From Pontibacter flavimaris (GTDB taxonomy: Bacteria; Bacteroidota; Bacteroidia; Cytophagales; Hymenobacteraceae), in NCBI RefSeq assembly GCF_001907195.1, contig NZ_LVWA01000004.1, forward strand, positions 558,001 to 622,000: a stretch of 64,000 bases of DNA. The letters run 5' to 3'. The notes below the pieces were generated by a model, which was given only the letters and a program-made list of their open reading frames with translations, had not been told where the DNA came from and ran no database searches. The position numbers and the translations under genes were made by a program. Shown in pieces: positions 51,905-60,827 of this stretch (position 1 is its first letter; every line of letters starts with the position of its first letter).

Positions 51905-52531
51905 TTACTCCTGCGCATCGAAAGGTATAAAACGGCCGTTTTGCAGCACATAGAGCGTGGTGCGGTTGTCTTCCAGCACCGAGATACCGTCTGTTTTCAG
52001 GTTGGTGAGCTGCTGCCGGCGCGGGTTGCGCACCAGCGAGTCCTGCGGGGCCAGTTTTAGCTGAAAGGTGCTGTAGCGGTTGCCGTTCAGTTGCTCGGCA
52101 GGGTAAGCGGCCACCTTCACTTCCTGTGGCTTTCGGGTATAGTCGAGGAAGGCCAGGATGTGGATGGAGTCGTTTTGCAGCACCTGCACGGCGTAATCCG
52201 GGGTGCTGTTGCCGTTCAGGTTGCCGCGCAGGTAGAGCGGGTTGCCGACCTGCGCCGTTTTATTGGCCATGGCCTGGTCGGTGAGCGTGGCGACCTCGGT
52301 TTTAGGCTGCCTTTGCTGCAGCAGCCTGGTAAGCGTGTCGGGGAGCGGGTGCAGAATGGTGCCCTCCTCGGCTACCTGCGCTATGCTGTCGATGGTGGCT
52401 TTGGTGTCGGTATCCACCTGCGCTTCTATCAGCTCCTCGCTGGCGGCGCGGTTATAGTTGCCGTCGGCGGAGTCGGAGCCGCAGGAGGCCAGGGCTACAA
52501 GTATGGCAGGTGCTATAACGTATAGTTTCAT
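51905..52531 (-). CDS. Lipoprotein, function unknown
   Basis: A 208-residue lipoprotein, from the ATG at 52531; MKLYVIAPAILVALASC gives a signal peptide with lipobox ALASC. The frame open to 52699 overlaps the ABC transporter and is rejected. After an Asp/Ala-rich linker, residues 85-208 look like a compact alpha/beta domain with RGNLNGNSTPDYAVQVL, similar to FG-GAP-like or stress-related periplasmic domains. No family is named with confidence. It starts 123 bases from the ABC transporter stop, on the same strand. Confidence 0.65.
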   Translation of the reverse strand: MKLYVIAPAILVALASCGSDSADGNYNRAASEELIEAQVDTDTKATIDSIAQVAEEGTILHPLPDTLTRLLQQRQPKTEVATLTDQAMANKTAQVGNPLYLRGNLNGNSTPDYAVQVLQNDSIHILAFLDYTRKPQEVKVAAYPAEQLNGNRYSTFQLKLAPQDSLVRNPRRQQLTNLKTDGISVLEDNRTTLYVLQNGRFIPFDAQE

Positions 52532-52653
52532 GTGTATCGGGTTAGCGTTTATCCGTTTTAAAGTATGATTCCATACCATGCCGCCGACAGGAAGGTTGCA
52601 AAGTATAAACTGTTGGCGTCTGGGCGCTTTCGGAACTATGGGCACCGGGGTAG

Positions 52654-54411
52654 CTACCGGATCAGCTCCGCTTTGCGCTCCCCGATCTGCTGGCGCCACA
52701 TGGCGTAGTATAAACCCTTTTGCTCTACCAACTCCGCATGGTTGCCCTGCTCCACAATCTTGCCGCGCTCCAGCACATAAATCGTGTCGGCGTGCATGAT
52801 GGTGGAGAGGCGGTGGGCGATGAGGATGGTGATCTGCTCGCGCAGCGCCGATATTTCCCGTACGGTGGCCGTGATCTCTTCTTCGGTGAGGGAGTCGAGG
52901 GCGGAGGTGGCTTCGTCGAAGATGAGCAGGCGCGGGTTGCGGATCAGGGCGCGGGCAATGGAAAGGCGCTGCTTCTCGCCACCACTCATCTTCAGGCCGC
53001 CTTCGCCGATCTGGGAATGGATGCCTTTCTCGGAGCGGGACAGCAGGGTGGTGGCCGATGCTTTTCGCATCGCGGTCAGCACTTCCTCGTCGGTGGCATC
53101 GGGCTTCACGTATTGCAGGTTCTCTTTGATGGTGCCCGAAAACAGGTTGGTTTCCTGCGTCACAAAGCCCAGCTGCCGGCGCGCCTCGTTCAGCCAGATC
53201 TCTTTTACAGGCGTGCCGTTGTAGTAGATCTCCCCGCTGTCGGGCAAGTATAACCCCACCAGCAGCTTTACCAGCGTAGACTTTCCAGAGCCCGACGGAC
53301 CCACGAAGGCGATCGTGTCGCCGGTATTGGCCTCGAACGAAATGCCGTCCACGGAGTTCTGCGGGGCGCCCTTGTGCCGGAACACCACGTCCTCGAAGCG
53401 CAGCTGCTGCAGCGGCCCCACATCGATGGCCGACTCTGGTCGTGTCTCCACAGGCTTGTTCATCAGCTCGGCGAAGTTATGCAGGGATGCCTCGGCTTCG
53501 CGGTAGGTAAGTATGATCGTGCCCATATCCTGCAAGGGCCCGAAGATGCTGACCGAGATAAACTGCATCGAGATAAGCTCGCCCGTGGTGAGCACATCCC
53601 TGAAAATGAGCCAGAGCAGCGTGAAAAGTATGGATTGCCTGAGCAGGTTGAGCGCCGTTCCCTGCAGGAAAGACAGCGTGCGCACCCGCTTTACTTTGGC
53701 CATCTCCAGTTCAAAAATCCGCTCGGTGTGCGCACGCAGCCGCCGTATTTCGGGGTAGGTCAGGCCCAGGCTCTTTACCAGCTCAATGTTGCGCAGCGAC
53801 TCCGTGATCACGCCCGACATCTTGTTGGTGGCCCGGTTGATGGAGCGCTGCATGGTCTTGATCTTGGCGCTAAGTATACTTGTCAGGCCGCCCAGCACCA
53901 CCATCCCGATTAAAAATATCGGCACCAGCGCCCAGTGTTTGGTTACCGCATACCACACCAGAAAACCCACGCCCACCAAAGACGAAAACAGGATGTTGAT
54001 AAACGAGTTGATGAAGCGCTCGGTGTCGCGGCGCACCCGCTGCAGGATGGAGAGTGTCTCGCCGCTGTTCTGGTCGGCATACTCCTGGTAGGAGAGGCGC
54101 AGCGTTTGCCTGAGGCCGTCATTAAAGATCTGCACCCCGAATTTCTGCACTACCAGGTTAGTGAAATACTCCTGAAACGCTTTGGCCAGACGCGAGAGCA
54201 AGGCCACCACCACGGCCAACAGCATCAGCCACAAGGCGCCTTTTACCCGTTCTTCGCTGGTCATGGTAAAGGGCGGCGTGGCGTATTTGTCGATGATCTT
54301 CCCGAAGATGATGGGATCGACGAGGGCCAGTACCTGGCTGATGCCGGCAAGGAGGAGCGAAAGTATAACCAGCCCGCGGTGGGGCTGCAGGTAGTTCCAG
54401 AGAACGCGCAT
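52654..54411 (-). CDS. ABC exporter, fused membrane and ATPase domains
   Basis: A 585-residue half-transporter of the MsbA/lipid-multidrug exporter type. Six membrane segments fill residues 15-310; the ATPase has Walker A GPSGSGKSTLVKLL near 372, Q-loop FVTQETNLFSG, signature LKMSGGEKQRLSIARAL near 480, Walker B LLIFDEATSALD and switch IAHRLSTIM. The protein should work as a homodimer exporting a lipid or drug-like compound. Start at 54411 fits. A terminator precedes the gene on its own strand, and no other transport gene is near, so substrate is open. Confidence 0.93.
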   Translation of the reverse strand: MRVLWNYLQPHRGLVILSLLLAGISQVLALVDPIIFGKIIDKYATPPFTMTSEERVKGALWLMLLAVVVALLSRLAKAFQEYFTNLVVQKFGVQIFNDGLRQTLRLSYQEYADQNSGETLSILQRVRRDTERFINSFINILFSSLVGVGFLVWYAVTKHWALVPIFLIGMVVLGGLTSILSAKIKTMQRSINRATNKMSGVITESLRNIELVKSLGLTYPEIRRLRAHTERIFELEMAKVKRVRTLSFLQGTALNLLRQSILFTLLWLIFRDVLTTGELISMQFISVSIFGPLQDMGTIILTYREAEASLHNFAELMNKPVETRPESAIDVGPLQQLRFEDVVFRHKGAPQNSVDGISFEANTGDTIAFVGPSGSGKSTLVKLLVGLYLPDSGEIYYNGTPVKEIWLNEARRQLGFVTQETNLFSGTIKENLQYVKPDATDEEVLTAMRKASATTLLSRSEKGIHSQIGEGGLKMSGGEKQRLSIARALIRNPRLLIFDEATSALDSLTEEEITATVREISALREQITILIAHRLSTIMHADTIYVLERGKIVEQGNHAELVEQKGLYYAMWRQQIGERKAELIR

Positions 54412-54519
54412 GCGGGCGGGGCTTTGTAGTACGGCTTATACGTACGAACGCTGTGGGGAGTAGATGCACGCAGCCGCCGGCCTGGGGAAGTATAAACAGA
54501 GCGGGCGGGAAAGGGTGTA

Positions 54520-54567
54520 AAGTATAAAAGCGCCTGAAACCACAGGCTCCAGGCGCTTTTATACTTT
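54520..54567 (-). terminator. Terminator of PepSY-like gene built from AAGTATA repeats
   Basis: Perfect 18-bp inverted repeat AAAGTATAAAAGCGCCTG / CAGGCGCTTTTATACTTT with a 12-base loop, 19 bases past the stop at 54586. The outer arms are copies of the abundant AAGTATA word. Confidence 0.75.
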
Positions 54568-54585
54568 ACTGTTTATACTTGTACG

Positions 54586-55032
54586 TTAGTCCCAGTAAGC
54601 GGGATCGGTCACTTCTTTGCCATCGGCCGTGAAAACAACTTTTTTGTCCTGGCCTTTCTGGTCCAGCTCCACCTGGTAATAAGTGGTTCCGTCTTTCTCC
54701 AGTTGCTCCACATCGTCGAGGCGCATGCCCTTATAGCTCTGGTCTATGGCGGCTTTCACAGACTGGGGCAGGTCTTTTTCCATCACGTCGTGCTTGGACA
54801 TCAGGATCTTGCCCGATGGGTCTATCAGCACGTTGTGGTCTATCCTGTCCACATCGAACTCCGCTTCGTAATTTGCGCCGTCCATCTCCCATTCCAGGTC
54901 GGTGGCATTGGCGTGCTGCTGCGTTAAGGCGGCTGCTACTGCCTGTGGTACATCTTTCGTGGCGACATCCTGTGCCTGAGCGGCTATAACCGAAGCTCCA
55001 ACAAAGGCAAATCCAATTAATATCTTCTTCAT
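54586..55032 (-). CDS. Periplasmic PepSY-like protein
   Basis: A 148-residue secreted protein. The signal peptide MKKILIGFAFVGASVIAAQAQ ends near residue 21, which sets the start at 55032. Two similar beta-alpha repeats follow, each beginning with VPQAVAAAL and LPQSVKAAID and ending in strands like YEAEFDVDRIDHNVLIDPSG and YYQVELDQKGQDKKVVFTADG, the pattern of PepSY-like (BLIP-type) domains common in Bacteroidota. Such proteins may inhibit proteases or bind other envelope factors. Monocistronic, with the MscS channel upstream ending about 80 bases away. Confidence 0.85.
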   Translation of the reverse strand: MKKILIGFAFVGASVIAAQAQDVATKDVPQAVAAALTQQHANATDLEWEMDGANYEAEFDVDRIDHNVLIDPSGKILMSKHDVMEKDLPQSVKAAIDQSYKGMRLDDVEQLEKDGTTYYQVELDQKGQDKKVVFTADGKEVTDPAYWD

Positions 55033-55137
55033 GATTCTTAGCTTTAAGTGATACATTATGTTCTGAAGTATAAACTTACGATACGAATCTGAAGAGAATC
55101 TGTGCTATATAATTGATTTTTAGATATATGCAAAATT

Positions 55138-56541
55138 CTATACTTTGTCGTTGCCCTGAAAACCGGTTGGAGCCGGCATGCCGTTGGGGTCGATGAACTG
55201 CAGCTGCTGGCGCGGGTATACCGGGATGATCTTGTCGCGGTATTCGGGCCTGGCCGTTTCCCGGGCAAGGCGCAGCGATAGCTCGCTTTTCCATTTGCGG
55301 CGCTCGCGGGCACCCACCAGGTACCTTATGATGATGTTGGTCCAGGACTCCTCCATGGAGACAAACACCTGCGGCTTTTCGGCGATGTCGTAGTCCAGCC
55401 CGGCGCGCTCAAGCAAGGCTGTATAGTCTCTGGCAGGCGCCACCATGTAATCGCCCAGTAGCTCCTCGGCCACTCTCCCGATCACCTCTATCGAGAGTGG
55501 AAGGTCCGACTCGTTGGCCACGCCAACGGCCAGCTCATCCCACACATAAGGAAAGTCGCGGGTCAGGTTGATGACGGTGCCGGTGAGGATCTCGTTGTTG
55601 GGAAACGTGACCAGACGGCCGGTGGGCTGCTCGGCCTGCACAAAGCCGGGCTGGTAAGGTGCGCCAATCTCCCACACGGTGGTGGTCAGGAAATCGATCT
55701 GGTACACATCCCCGAACACATCGCCCACGCGCACCCTGTCGCCCACGCGGTAGTAGCCCTGGAAGGAGTTGAGCAGCCAGCCCGTAAAGCTCTCGATCGG
55801 CGTCTGCAAGGCCCACGACAGCGCCAGGCCGATCAGGCCAAGCGAGCCCAGCAGCGCCCGGATATCGCCGGCCACCACGCTGATGGCTATCCCGATGGCC
55901 AGCAGCCACACGGCAATCGAGAGCAGCGAGATGATGGCGTTGGAGCGCTCCCAGCGGCCCAGCACTTTGTGGAGCAGCAGCCGCAGCAACCGCACCGCGC
56001 CCCAGGCCAGCAGCAGCATGCCAAGGGCTATCAGCATCTTGGGCAGGTTGTAGGAAAAGCTATCCCAGAGGTCCTGCAGTGCACTTATCGCCTCGCCTGC
56101 CGCCTGCTTGCCCGACAACGCGGTGGCCGTGTCTTCTGCCGCCGCGGCCTGCGCCACGGAGTCGTTGGTCAGCAGGTCCTCCACGGCTACCTCCTCTATA
56201 ATGGCGACCGTGTCTACGGTTTCCGGCTGGCTGCCTTGCGCCAGCCCCGCCTCGCCGGGTGCGAACAGCAGCATGATGAAGCCCGTGATCGCTACGGCCA
56301 GGATAGACGCCTGCCGGAAGTTCTTCAGCCTGTTTCTGGCTCCCTTCACTGCCGAGCCGCGCGTGGCCCTTCTCCGGTTCCTGGCTTTACGCCGGAGCCT
56401 GCCGGTAACCCTGTTGCTGCGTCCTGTGCCGTAAGACGACACGGCTTCTGCCGTGTAGCGGGCGCTGCCGTAGCTGGCTTTGCGCGGTGGTCTGCGGGCG
56501 GAGCCTCTGGTGTTTCTGCTGTTGTAGGATGCTGCTGGCAT
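55138..56541 (-). CDS. MscS-type mechanosensitive channel with Arg-rich N-terminus
   Basis: A 467-residue channel. Membrane segments near residues 80-97, 170-190, 205-235 and 240-270 precede the MscS pore helix LIGLALSWALQTPIESFTGW, the beta domain (GYYRVGDRVRVGDVFGDVYQIDFLTTTVWE; the VTFPNNEI motif near 310 is diagnostic) and a C-terminal alpha/beta cap. The first 70 residues are strikingly basic (RRKARNRRRATRGS and similar), not usual in MscS, and lie in the cytoplasm before a non-cleaved membrane segment. The ATG at 56541 is preferred to the frame open to 56619. It should open on hypo-osmotic shock. Confidence 0.88.
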   Translation of the reverse strand: MPAASYNSRNTRGSARRPPRKASYGSARYTAEAVSSYGTGRSNRVTGRLRRKARNRRRATRGSAVKGARNRLKNFRQASILAVAITGFIMLLFAPGEAGLAQGSQPETVDTVAIIEEVAVEDLLTNDSVAQAAAAEDTATALSGKQAAGEAISALQDLWDSFSYNLPKMLIALGMLLLAWGAVRLLRLLLHKVLGRWERSNAIISLLSIAVWLLAIGIAISVVAGDIRALLGSLGLIGLALSWALQTPIESFTGWLLNSFQGYYRVGDRVRVGDVFGDVYQIDFLTTTVWEIGAPYQPGFVQAEQPTGRLVTFPNNEILTGTVINLTRDFPYVWDELAVGVANESDLPLSIEVIGRVAEELLGDYMVAPARDYTALLERAGLDYDIAEKPQVFVSMEESWTNIIIRYLVGARERRKWKSELSLRLARETARPEYRDKIIPVYPRQQLQFIDPNGMPAPTGFQGNDKV

Positions 56542-56760
56542 GGGCGTTCGTGTTTCTTGCTCTCGGAGCCTCGTTCTAAACCTTAACCTCCCTATACGGA
56601 AGAAAAGGGCAGGGTACACCTCACCAGTACGTATGAAACGCCTACGCGCCGTTTTGCCATATCCGGCCAGCCTTTATACTTCGTGTTGGTAATCAACGGG
56701 ATAATCCATACCTGCGGCGGATTTTTACGTATCCATCCTTTGAACTAAAACTATACTACC

Positions 56761-57285
56761 ATGAACAAATCAAATCTTACGGGGATGTGCATGCTGCTGC
56801 TGGGTATGCTGCTCTCTTTTAGCGTGTATGCGCAGGATGCCAAGCCCAAGGCCAGCCCGGCAGCCACGGCCACCGGCAAAATAGGCGATGCCACGGTGAC
56901 GGTAAACTACAGCAGCCCATCGGTAAAGGACCGCAACATCTGGGGCGGCCTGGTGCCTTACGGGCAAGTATGGCGCTCCGGTGCCAACGAGGCTACCACC
57001 GTCACCTTCGACAAGGATGTGATGGTGGAAGGCCAGAAATTGGCAGCCGGCACTTACAGCTTTTATACTTTGCCCAGCGAAGAGGACTGGACGGTGATCT
57101 TCAACAAAAAGGCCAAGCAGTGGGGCACGCAGTACGATGAGAAAGAGGATGCTCTGCGCGTAAAGGTTACCCCGCGCAAATCAGGCCAGATGAACGAGCG
57201 CCTGAAGTATGACGTGACGGAGGATGGCTTGTTGCTGAGTTGGGAGAATATGGAGGTGCCGGTAAAGATTACGGCTAGTAAGTAA
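56761..57285 (+). CDS. DUF2911 periplasmic protein
   Basis: A 174-residue protein with signal peptide (MNKSNLTGMCMLLLGMLLSFSVYAQ). The mature part is the DUF2911 domain: VTVNYSSPSVKDRNIWGGLVPYGQVWRSGANEATT, AAGTYSFYTLPSEEDWTVIFNK and the KVEV-type strands are typical. It is probably a periplasmic beta-sandwich of unknown function. It is monocistronic, divergent from the MscS channel, with a terminator 25 bases after the stop. Confidence 0.92.
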   Translation: MNKSNLTGMCMLLLGMLLSFSVYAQDAKPKASPAATATGKIGDATVTVNYSSPSVKDRNIWGGLVPYGQVWRSGANEATTVTFDKDVMVEGQKLAAGTYSFYTLPSEEDWTVIFNKKAKQWGTQYDEKEDALRVKVTPRKSGQMNERLKYDVTEDGLLLSWENMEVPVKITASK

Positions 57286-57309
57286 GGTACGTCTAAACGA
57301 TAAGAAACG

Positions 57310-57340
57310 GGGCAGTTGCATTCTAGCGGCTGCCCTTTTT
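57310..57340 (+). terminator. Terminator of DUF2911 gene
   Basis: Stem GGGCAG(TTGC) / (GCGG)CTGCCC with short A/T loop and a run of seven T. Confidence 0.7.
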
Positions 57341-57439
57341 TTATGCTTTTAAACTGGCCTTTGTCTGTAGCCGGAGGTTGGTTATACTTTATACTTAAGT
57401 TATTTCTACGGTTCCAGATAGGGATGTTTACTTTCGTAC

Positions 57440-57915
57440 TTGCGGATTCATACTTTATACTTACCTGGCGCAAGATACTTACCTGGCGCAAGTTGAAAGT
57501 CCCGGAGCATTTCGGGGTGTCCGTTTGTGTCTTTCATAGCCACTGCTTCCCGCAACTAGAATCAAGCTATACTTGTTAGCGACCTTTCATCCTGTAGACT
57601 TACAAACCTACAGTTTCATCTCCTGCTTTGGTGCTCTCCAGCCCGAGAGGGCTCGTCTTCGGGCATCGCGCTGGGAGCTTTTCCTTTGCTCCTGCGTCGC
57701 AATGCCCTCCGGGCACCGGAAAAACTCGCATAGGCGCTCAACCCAAAGACTGGGTATCAGTTCGATAGCACCGGCTGATGGAGTAGGAGCCAAAGTCCCC
57801 CTTTGAAGGGGGTAGGGGGATGTTCCTCCAACTCCTCATGCTATAAAACTTATACTTCAGCATCAGTAAAAGCAGGCTCCCCTCCTTGGACAAGGAGGGG
57901 TAGGGGTGGTTGGAC
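57440..57915 (+). repeat. Composite intergenic repeat, copy D
   Basis: The 57286-58062 gap holds no supported gene. TATACTT words and two CTGGCGCAAG motifs (57467-57493) precede the core 57574-57770, with hairpins AGCCCGAGAGGGCT and TGCCCTCCGGGCA and CCCAAAGACTGGG. Then come AGTCCCCCTTTGAAGGGGGTAGGGGGA (57793-57820) and CCCCTCCTTGGACAAGGAGGGG with TAGGGGTGGTTGG (57878-57915). Same order and orientation as copies B and C. Confidence 0.8.
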
Positions 57916-58062
57916 CCGGCACAACAGAAATCCTGTTCATCCCATAAATCCCCATCCAGACGAAAGACACTTACCCCGCAAAATCTCCATTATCAAAGTA
58001 TAAACCCGTATTGTTTCCAAGCTGCCGTTTCTGTACTTTTCTCTTTGCTAAGCCTAAGGCCT

Positions 58063-59034
58063 ATGAGACAAAGCATTACCCGGGAGCTGATCTACAGCAT
58101 TGCCCGGCACAGCAACTGGCAGGCAGCCGGTATCGAGAACAAACTGCGGAGCGAGGGGCTTTACGCCACCCCGCGCAACTGGGCTACCTTTATCCGGCTG
58201 TTCCTGCTGGGCGCGGGTGCCAGTTTTACGCTGGCGGGCGTCGTCTTCTTTTTCGCCTACAACTGGGCCGACATGCACAAGTTCGTGAAGCTGGGACTGC
58301 TGCAGTTCCTGCTGTTGGCTACCACTTTTGCCGCGCTGGTGCCCAGGTTCAGCAGAACGATCCGGAACGTGCTGCTCACGGCCAGTGCCGTGCTGGTGGG
58401 TGTGCTGTTTGCCGTGTATGGGCAGATTTATCAGACCGGCGCCAACGCCTTCGACTTTTTCTGGGGCTGGACCTACTGCGTGGTGCTGTGGGTGCTGGTG
58501 GCCAACTTTCAGCCCTTGTGGTTTATCTTTCTGGCGCTGCTCAACACCACGTTTATACTTTACACGCAGCAGGTAGCCACGTACTGGAGCTTTGCGCTGG
58601 TGCTGGATGCGCTGTTTATACTTAATGCCATGGCCGTGGTGGTGTGGGAGGTACTGGCGGCAAAAGGAAAGGTAAACGTGCAGCACCGATGGTTCCCGAG
58701 AATTGTGGGGATGGCGGCCATCACCTTTATCACAGTAAGCATGATCTCGCTCCTTTTTAACAGTTTTAAGGATTTCAATGAAGACTACGGACTGGCGCTC
58801 CTGCTGGGCTTCGGCATGTATGGTGCAGCCATCTGGTACGGCATGCGGATGCGCGAGCTGTTCTACCTCACGGCTGTCCCCTTCAGCGGCATCGGTTTTT
58901 TCACCGCGCTCATCATCAGAGTCGGGGAGAGCCTGCCGGAACTGATGCTCATGCTGGCCACGGTGTTCGTGATTGGCAGCATCACTTTACTGGTACAATA
59001 CCTCGGAAACCTTTACCGGCAGTGGCATGGATAA
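58063..59034 (+). CDS. DUF2157 membrane protein
   Basis: A 323-residue inner-membrane protein, start at ATG 58063. A short cytoplasmic N-terminus with a WQAAGIENKLRSEGLYA helix precedes nine or more hydrophobic helices (the first near 50-70 with GVVFFFAYNWADMHKFVKLG, the DUF2157 signature). No transport motif is visible. It overlaps the next gene by 8 bases and is followed by DUF4401 and GDYXXLXY-domain genes, a set found together in many bacteria, so the three probably act as one membrane complex of unknown function. Confidence 0.88.
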   Translation: MRQSITRELIYSIARHSNWQAAGIENKLRSEGLYATPRNWATFIRLFLLGAGASFTLAGVVFFFAYNWADMHKFVKLGLLQFLLLATTFAALVPRFSRTIRNVLLTASAVLVGVLFAVYGQIYQTGANAFDFFWGWTYCVVLWVLVANFQPLWFIFLALLNTTFILYTQQVATYWSFALVLDALFILNAMAVVVWEVLAAKGKVNVQHRWFPRIVGMAAITFITVSMISLLFNSFKDFNEDYGLALLLGFGMYGAAIWYGMRMRELFYLTAVPFSGIGFFTALIIRVGESLPELMLMLATVFVIGSITLLVQYLGNLYRQWHG

Positions 59035-60103
59035 AAACGATAACACACAGCTTGATACGCTGCTGGAAGAGATAGCGCAGGAGCAGCCCGGCTTCACCTA
59101 CGACCGGGACAGCATTGCAGCAGAGAACACCGCCACGGCCTCACTGCTAAAGCGTGTGCCCATGAAAGTGCTCGCCATTCTGGGTGGTTTGCTGGGCATG
59201 GGTACCTTTATCGGGTTTTTGCTGGCGGCTGGGCTGTATAATTCCAGTGTAGGGATGCTCTTCCTTGGCCTCTGCGGGTTGGTGGGGGCAGAATGGCTGA
59301 TCCGAACGAACAAAGAAGCCGCGGTGGATTCAGTCGGTGTTTCGCTCTACATTACGGGGTACGCGCTGCTGGCTGTTGGCATCGGGCAGCTTACGGATAG
59401 TATCACGGGGGCGGCGCTGGCACTGGCTTGCGCGTCGGCCGTAGCTATTGGGGTTTCAGTGAGTGCGATCGGGGTGTTTCTGGCGGTGCTGGTGCTGAAC
59501 GGGAGCCTGCTGAGCCTGATCTTCAGCCACGAAGTATACCCGCTTGCGCACGGGTTAATCGCCCTGCTTGCCCTTATTCTTACTTACCTGAGCCTGAACG
59601 AGGCCAGGCTGATCGCCGCTTCCCGCCGCTTTGCCCTGGTGCTCGGCCCGGTCAGGATGGGTGTGATCTTCTCGCTGGTGATCACGCTGGCGCTGTTTGT
59701 GCACCAGAAGTTTTTCTCCACCACCATCACCTATTTCTGGGTATCCAGCCTGATTCTGATTGCTTGCCTGCTGCTGCTCGTGTACCGTGTGCTGCGCGAT
59801 GTGGCCGTATTCAGCCCGAAGACGAAGCTGGTGGTTTATACTTGCGCGGTGCTTTTGCTGGCGCCGTTCATACTTACGCCTTCGGTGCCGGGGGCGCTGC
59901 TTATACTGCTGGCCAGCTTTTACATCGGCCACAAACCAGGTTTTTGGGTGGGCTTGCTGGCGCTCGTCTACTTCATCATCCTCTACTACTACGACCTGAA
60001 CATGACACTGCTCTCCAAATCCGGGGTGCTGGTGGCGAGCGGGCTGCTGTTCCTGGGTGGCTTTATACTTCTCAACAATTACCTCAAACGCCATGCTGAC
60101 TAA
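59027..60103 (+). CDS. DUF4401 membrane protein
   Basis: A 358-residue inner-membrane protein with about ten hydrophobic segments after a polar 45-residue N-terminus (MDKNDNTQLDTLLEEIAQEQ...). The ATG at 59027 overlaps the end of the DUF2157 gene, showing translational coupling; the upstream start 58973 lies deep inside that gene and is rejected. The layout matches DUF4401, which usually comes between a DUF2157 and a GDYXXLXY gene. Function unknown. Confidence 0.85.
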   Translation: MDKNDNTQLDTLLEEIAQEQPGFTYDRDSIAAENTATASLLKRVPMKVLAILGGLLGMGTFIGFLLAAGLYNSSVGMLFLGLCGLVGAEWLIRTNKEAAVDSVGVSLYITGYALLAVGIGQLTDSITGAALALACASAVAIGVSVSAIGVFLAVLVLNGSLLSLIFSHEVYPLAHGLIALLALILTYLSLNEARLIAASRRFALVLGPVRMGVIFSLVITLALFVHQKFFSTTITYFWVSSLILIACLLLLVYRVLRDVAVFSPKTKLVVYTCAVLLLAPFILTPSVPGALLILLASFYIGHKPGFWVGLLALVYFIILYYYDLNMTLLSKSGVLVASGLLFLGGFILLNNYLKRHAD

Positions 60104-60590
60104 ACGGACGATCATCATACTTGTAAACCTGGTGCTGCTGCTGGTGATGTTTAATTTCTCTGTAGCGGAGAAGGAGGAGGTGCTGGAAAGCGGCGAGCTG
60201 GTGCTGCTGAAACTAGCCCCCGTAGACCCGCGCTCGCTCATGCAGGGCGACTTCATGCGCCTGAGCTACGCCATCAGCCAAACAGAGGAGTTGGAGAAGC
60301 TGCCTGCCAGAGGCTATGCCGTGGTAAAACTCGATGCGCAGCAGGTGGCGCACCTGGTCCGTTACCAGCAGGATGACACCCCGCTGCACCCGCAGGAGCA
60401 CCTGCTCAAGTATACCAAAGGCGACTGGAGCATCAACCTGGGCGCTGAGTCATACTTTTTTGAGGAGGGCCAGGCCAAGGTGTTTGAGGCAGCAGAGTAC
60501 GGCGGGCTGAAGGTGGATGAGAAAGGCAACAGCATCCTTATCGGATTGTATGATGCGCAGCGGCAGTTGATACTACCGGAGCGGAAGTAA
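60093..60590 (+). CDS. GDYXXLXY-domain membrane-anchored protein
   Basis: A 165-residue protein from the ATG at 60093, overlapping the DUF4401 gene by 11 bases. One N-terminal membrane anchor (about 5-24) precedes a soluble domain holding the family signature as GDFMRLSY in SLMQGDFMRLSYAIS near residue 56. The remaining part is beta-rich with a PERK ending. Third gene of the DUF2157-DUF4401 trio; likely faces the periplasm. The name of the domain comes from the motif; the role is unknown. Confidence 0.88.
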   Translation: MLTKRTIIILVNLVLLLVMFNFSVAEKEEVLESGELVLLKLAPVDPRSLMQGDFMRLSYAISQTEELEKLPARGYAVVKLDAQQVAHLVRYQQDDTPLHPQEHLLKYTKGDWSINLGAESYFFEEGQAKVFEAAEYGGLKVDEKGNSILIGLYDAQRQLILPERK

Positions 60591-60595
60591 TATCC

Positions 60596-60808
60596 AACCA
60601 CCCCTAACCCCTCCTTGTCTAAGGCGGGGAATTATACTCACACTAGCCCTTCATAAAAGTGGTGAGGATGTCCGGCTACGTTAAATTAAACTGTCATTCT
60701 GAAAGGATCTTGGTTGAATAACCATCAGCAGCAGCTACAAGACTCACATTTAGCCGTACGAAAAGCAGTGTTCCCCTCCTTAGACAAGGAGGGGTTAGGG
60801 GTGGTTGA
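60596..60808 (+). repeat. Paired CCCCTCCTT modules with TGTCATTCTGAA element
   Basis: The 237-base gap holds two opposite copies of the module seen in the composite repeats: CCAACCACCCCTAACCCCTCC (60594-60614 region, minus sense) and CCCCTCCTTAGACAAGGAGGGG with TTAGGGGTGGTTG (60775-60808). Between them is TGTCATTCTGAAAGGATCTTG (60691-60711), a common Bacteroidota repeat type. The conserved core of copies A-D is absent. Confidence 0.65.
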
Positions 60809-60827
60809 ACCCGGCACTGCGAAACCG

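Noticed and set aside
6777-57915. CRISPR arrays
   Set aside because: Repeats are dispersed, long and hairpin-bearing; no regular repeat-spacer pattern and no cas gene was found.
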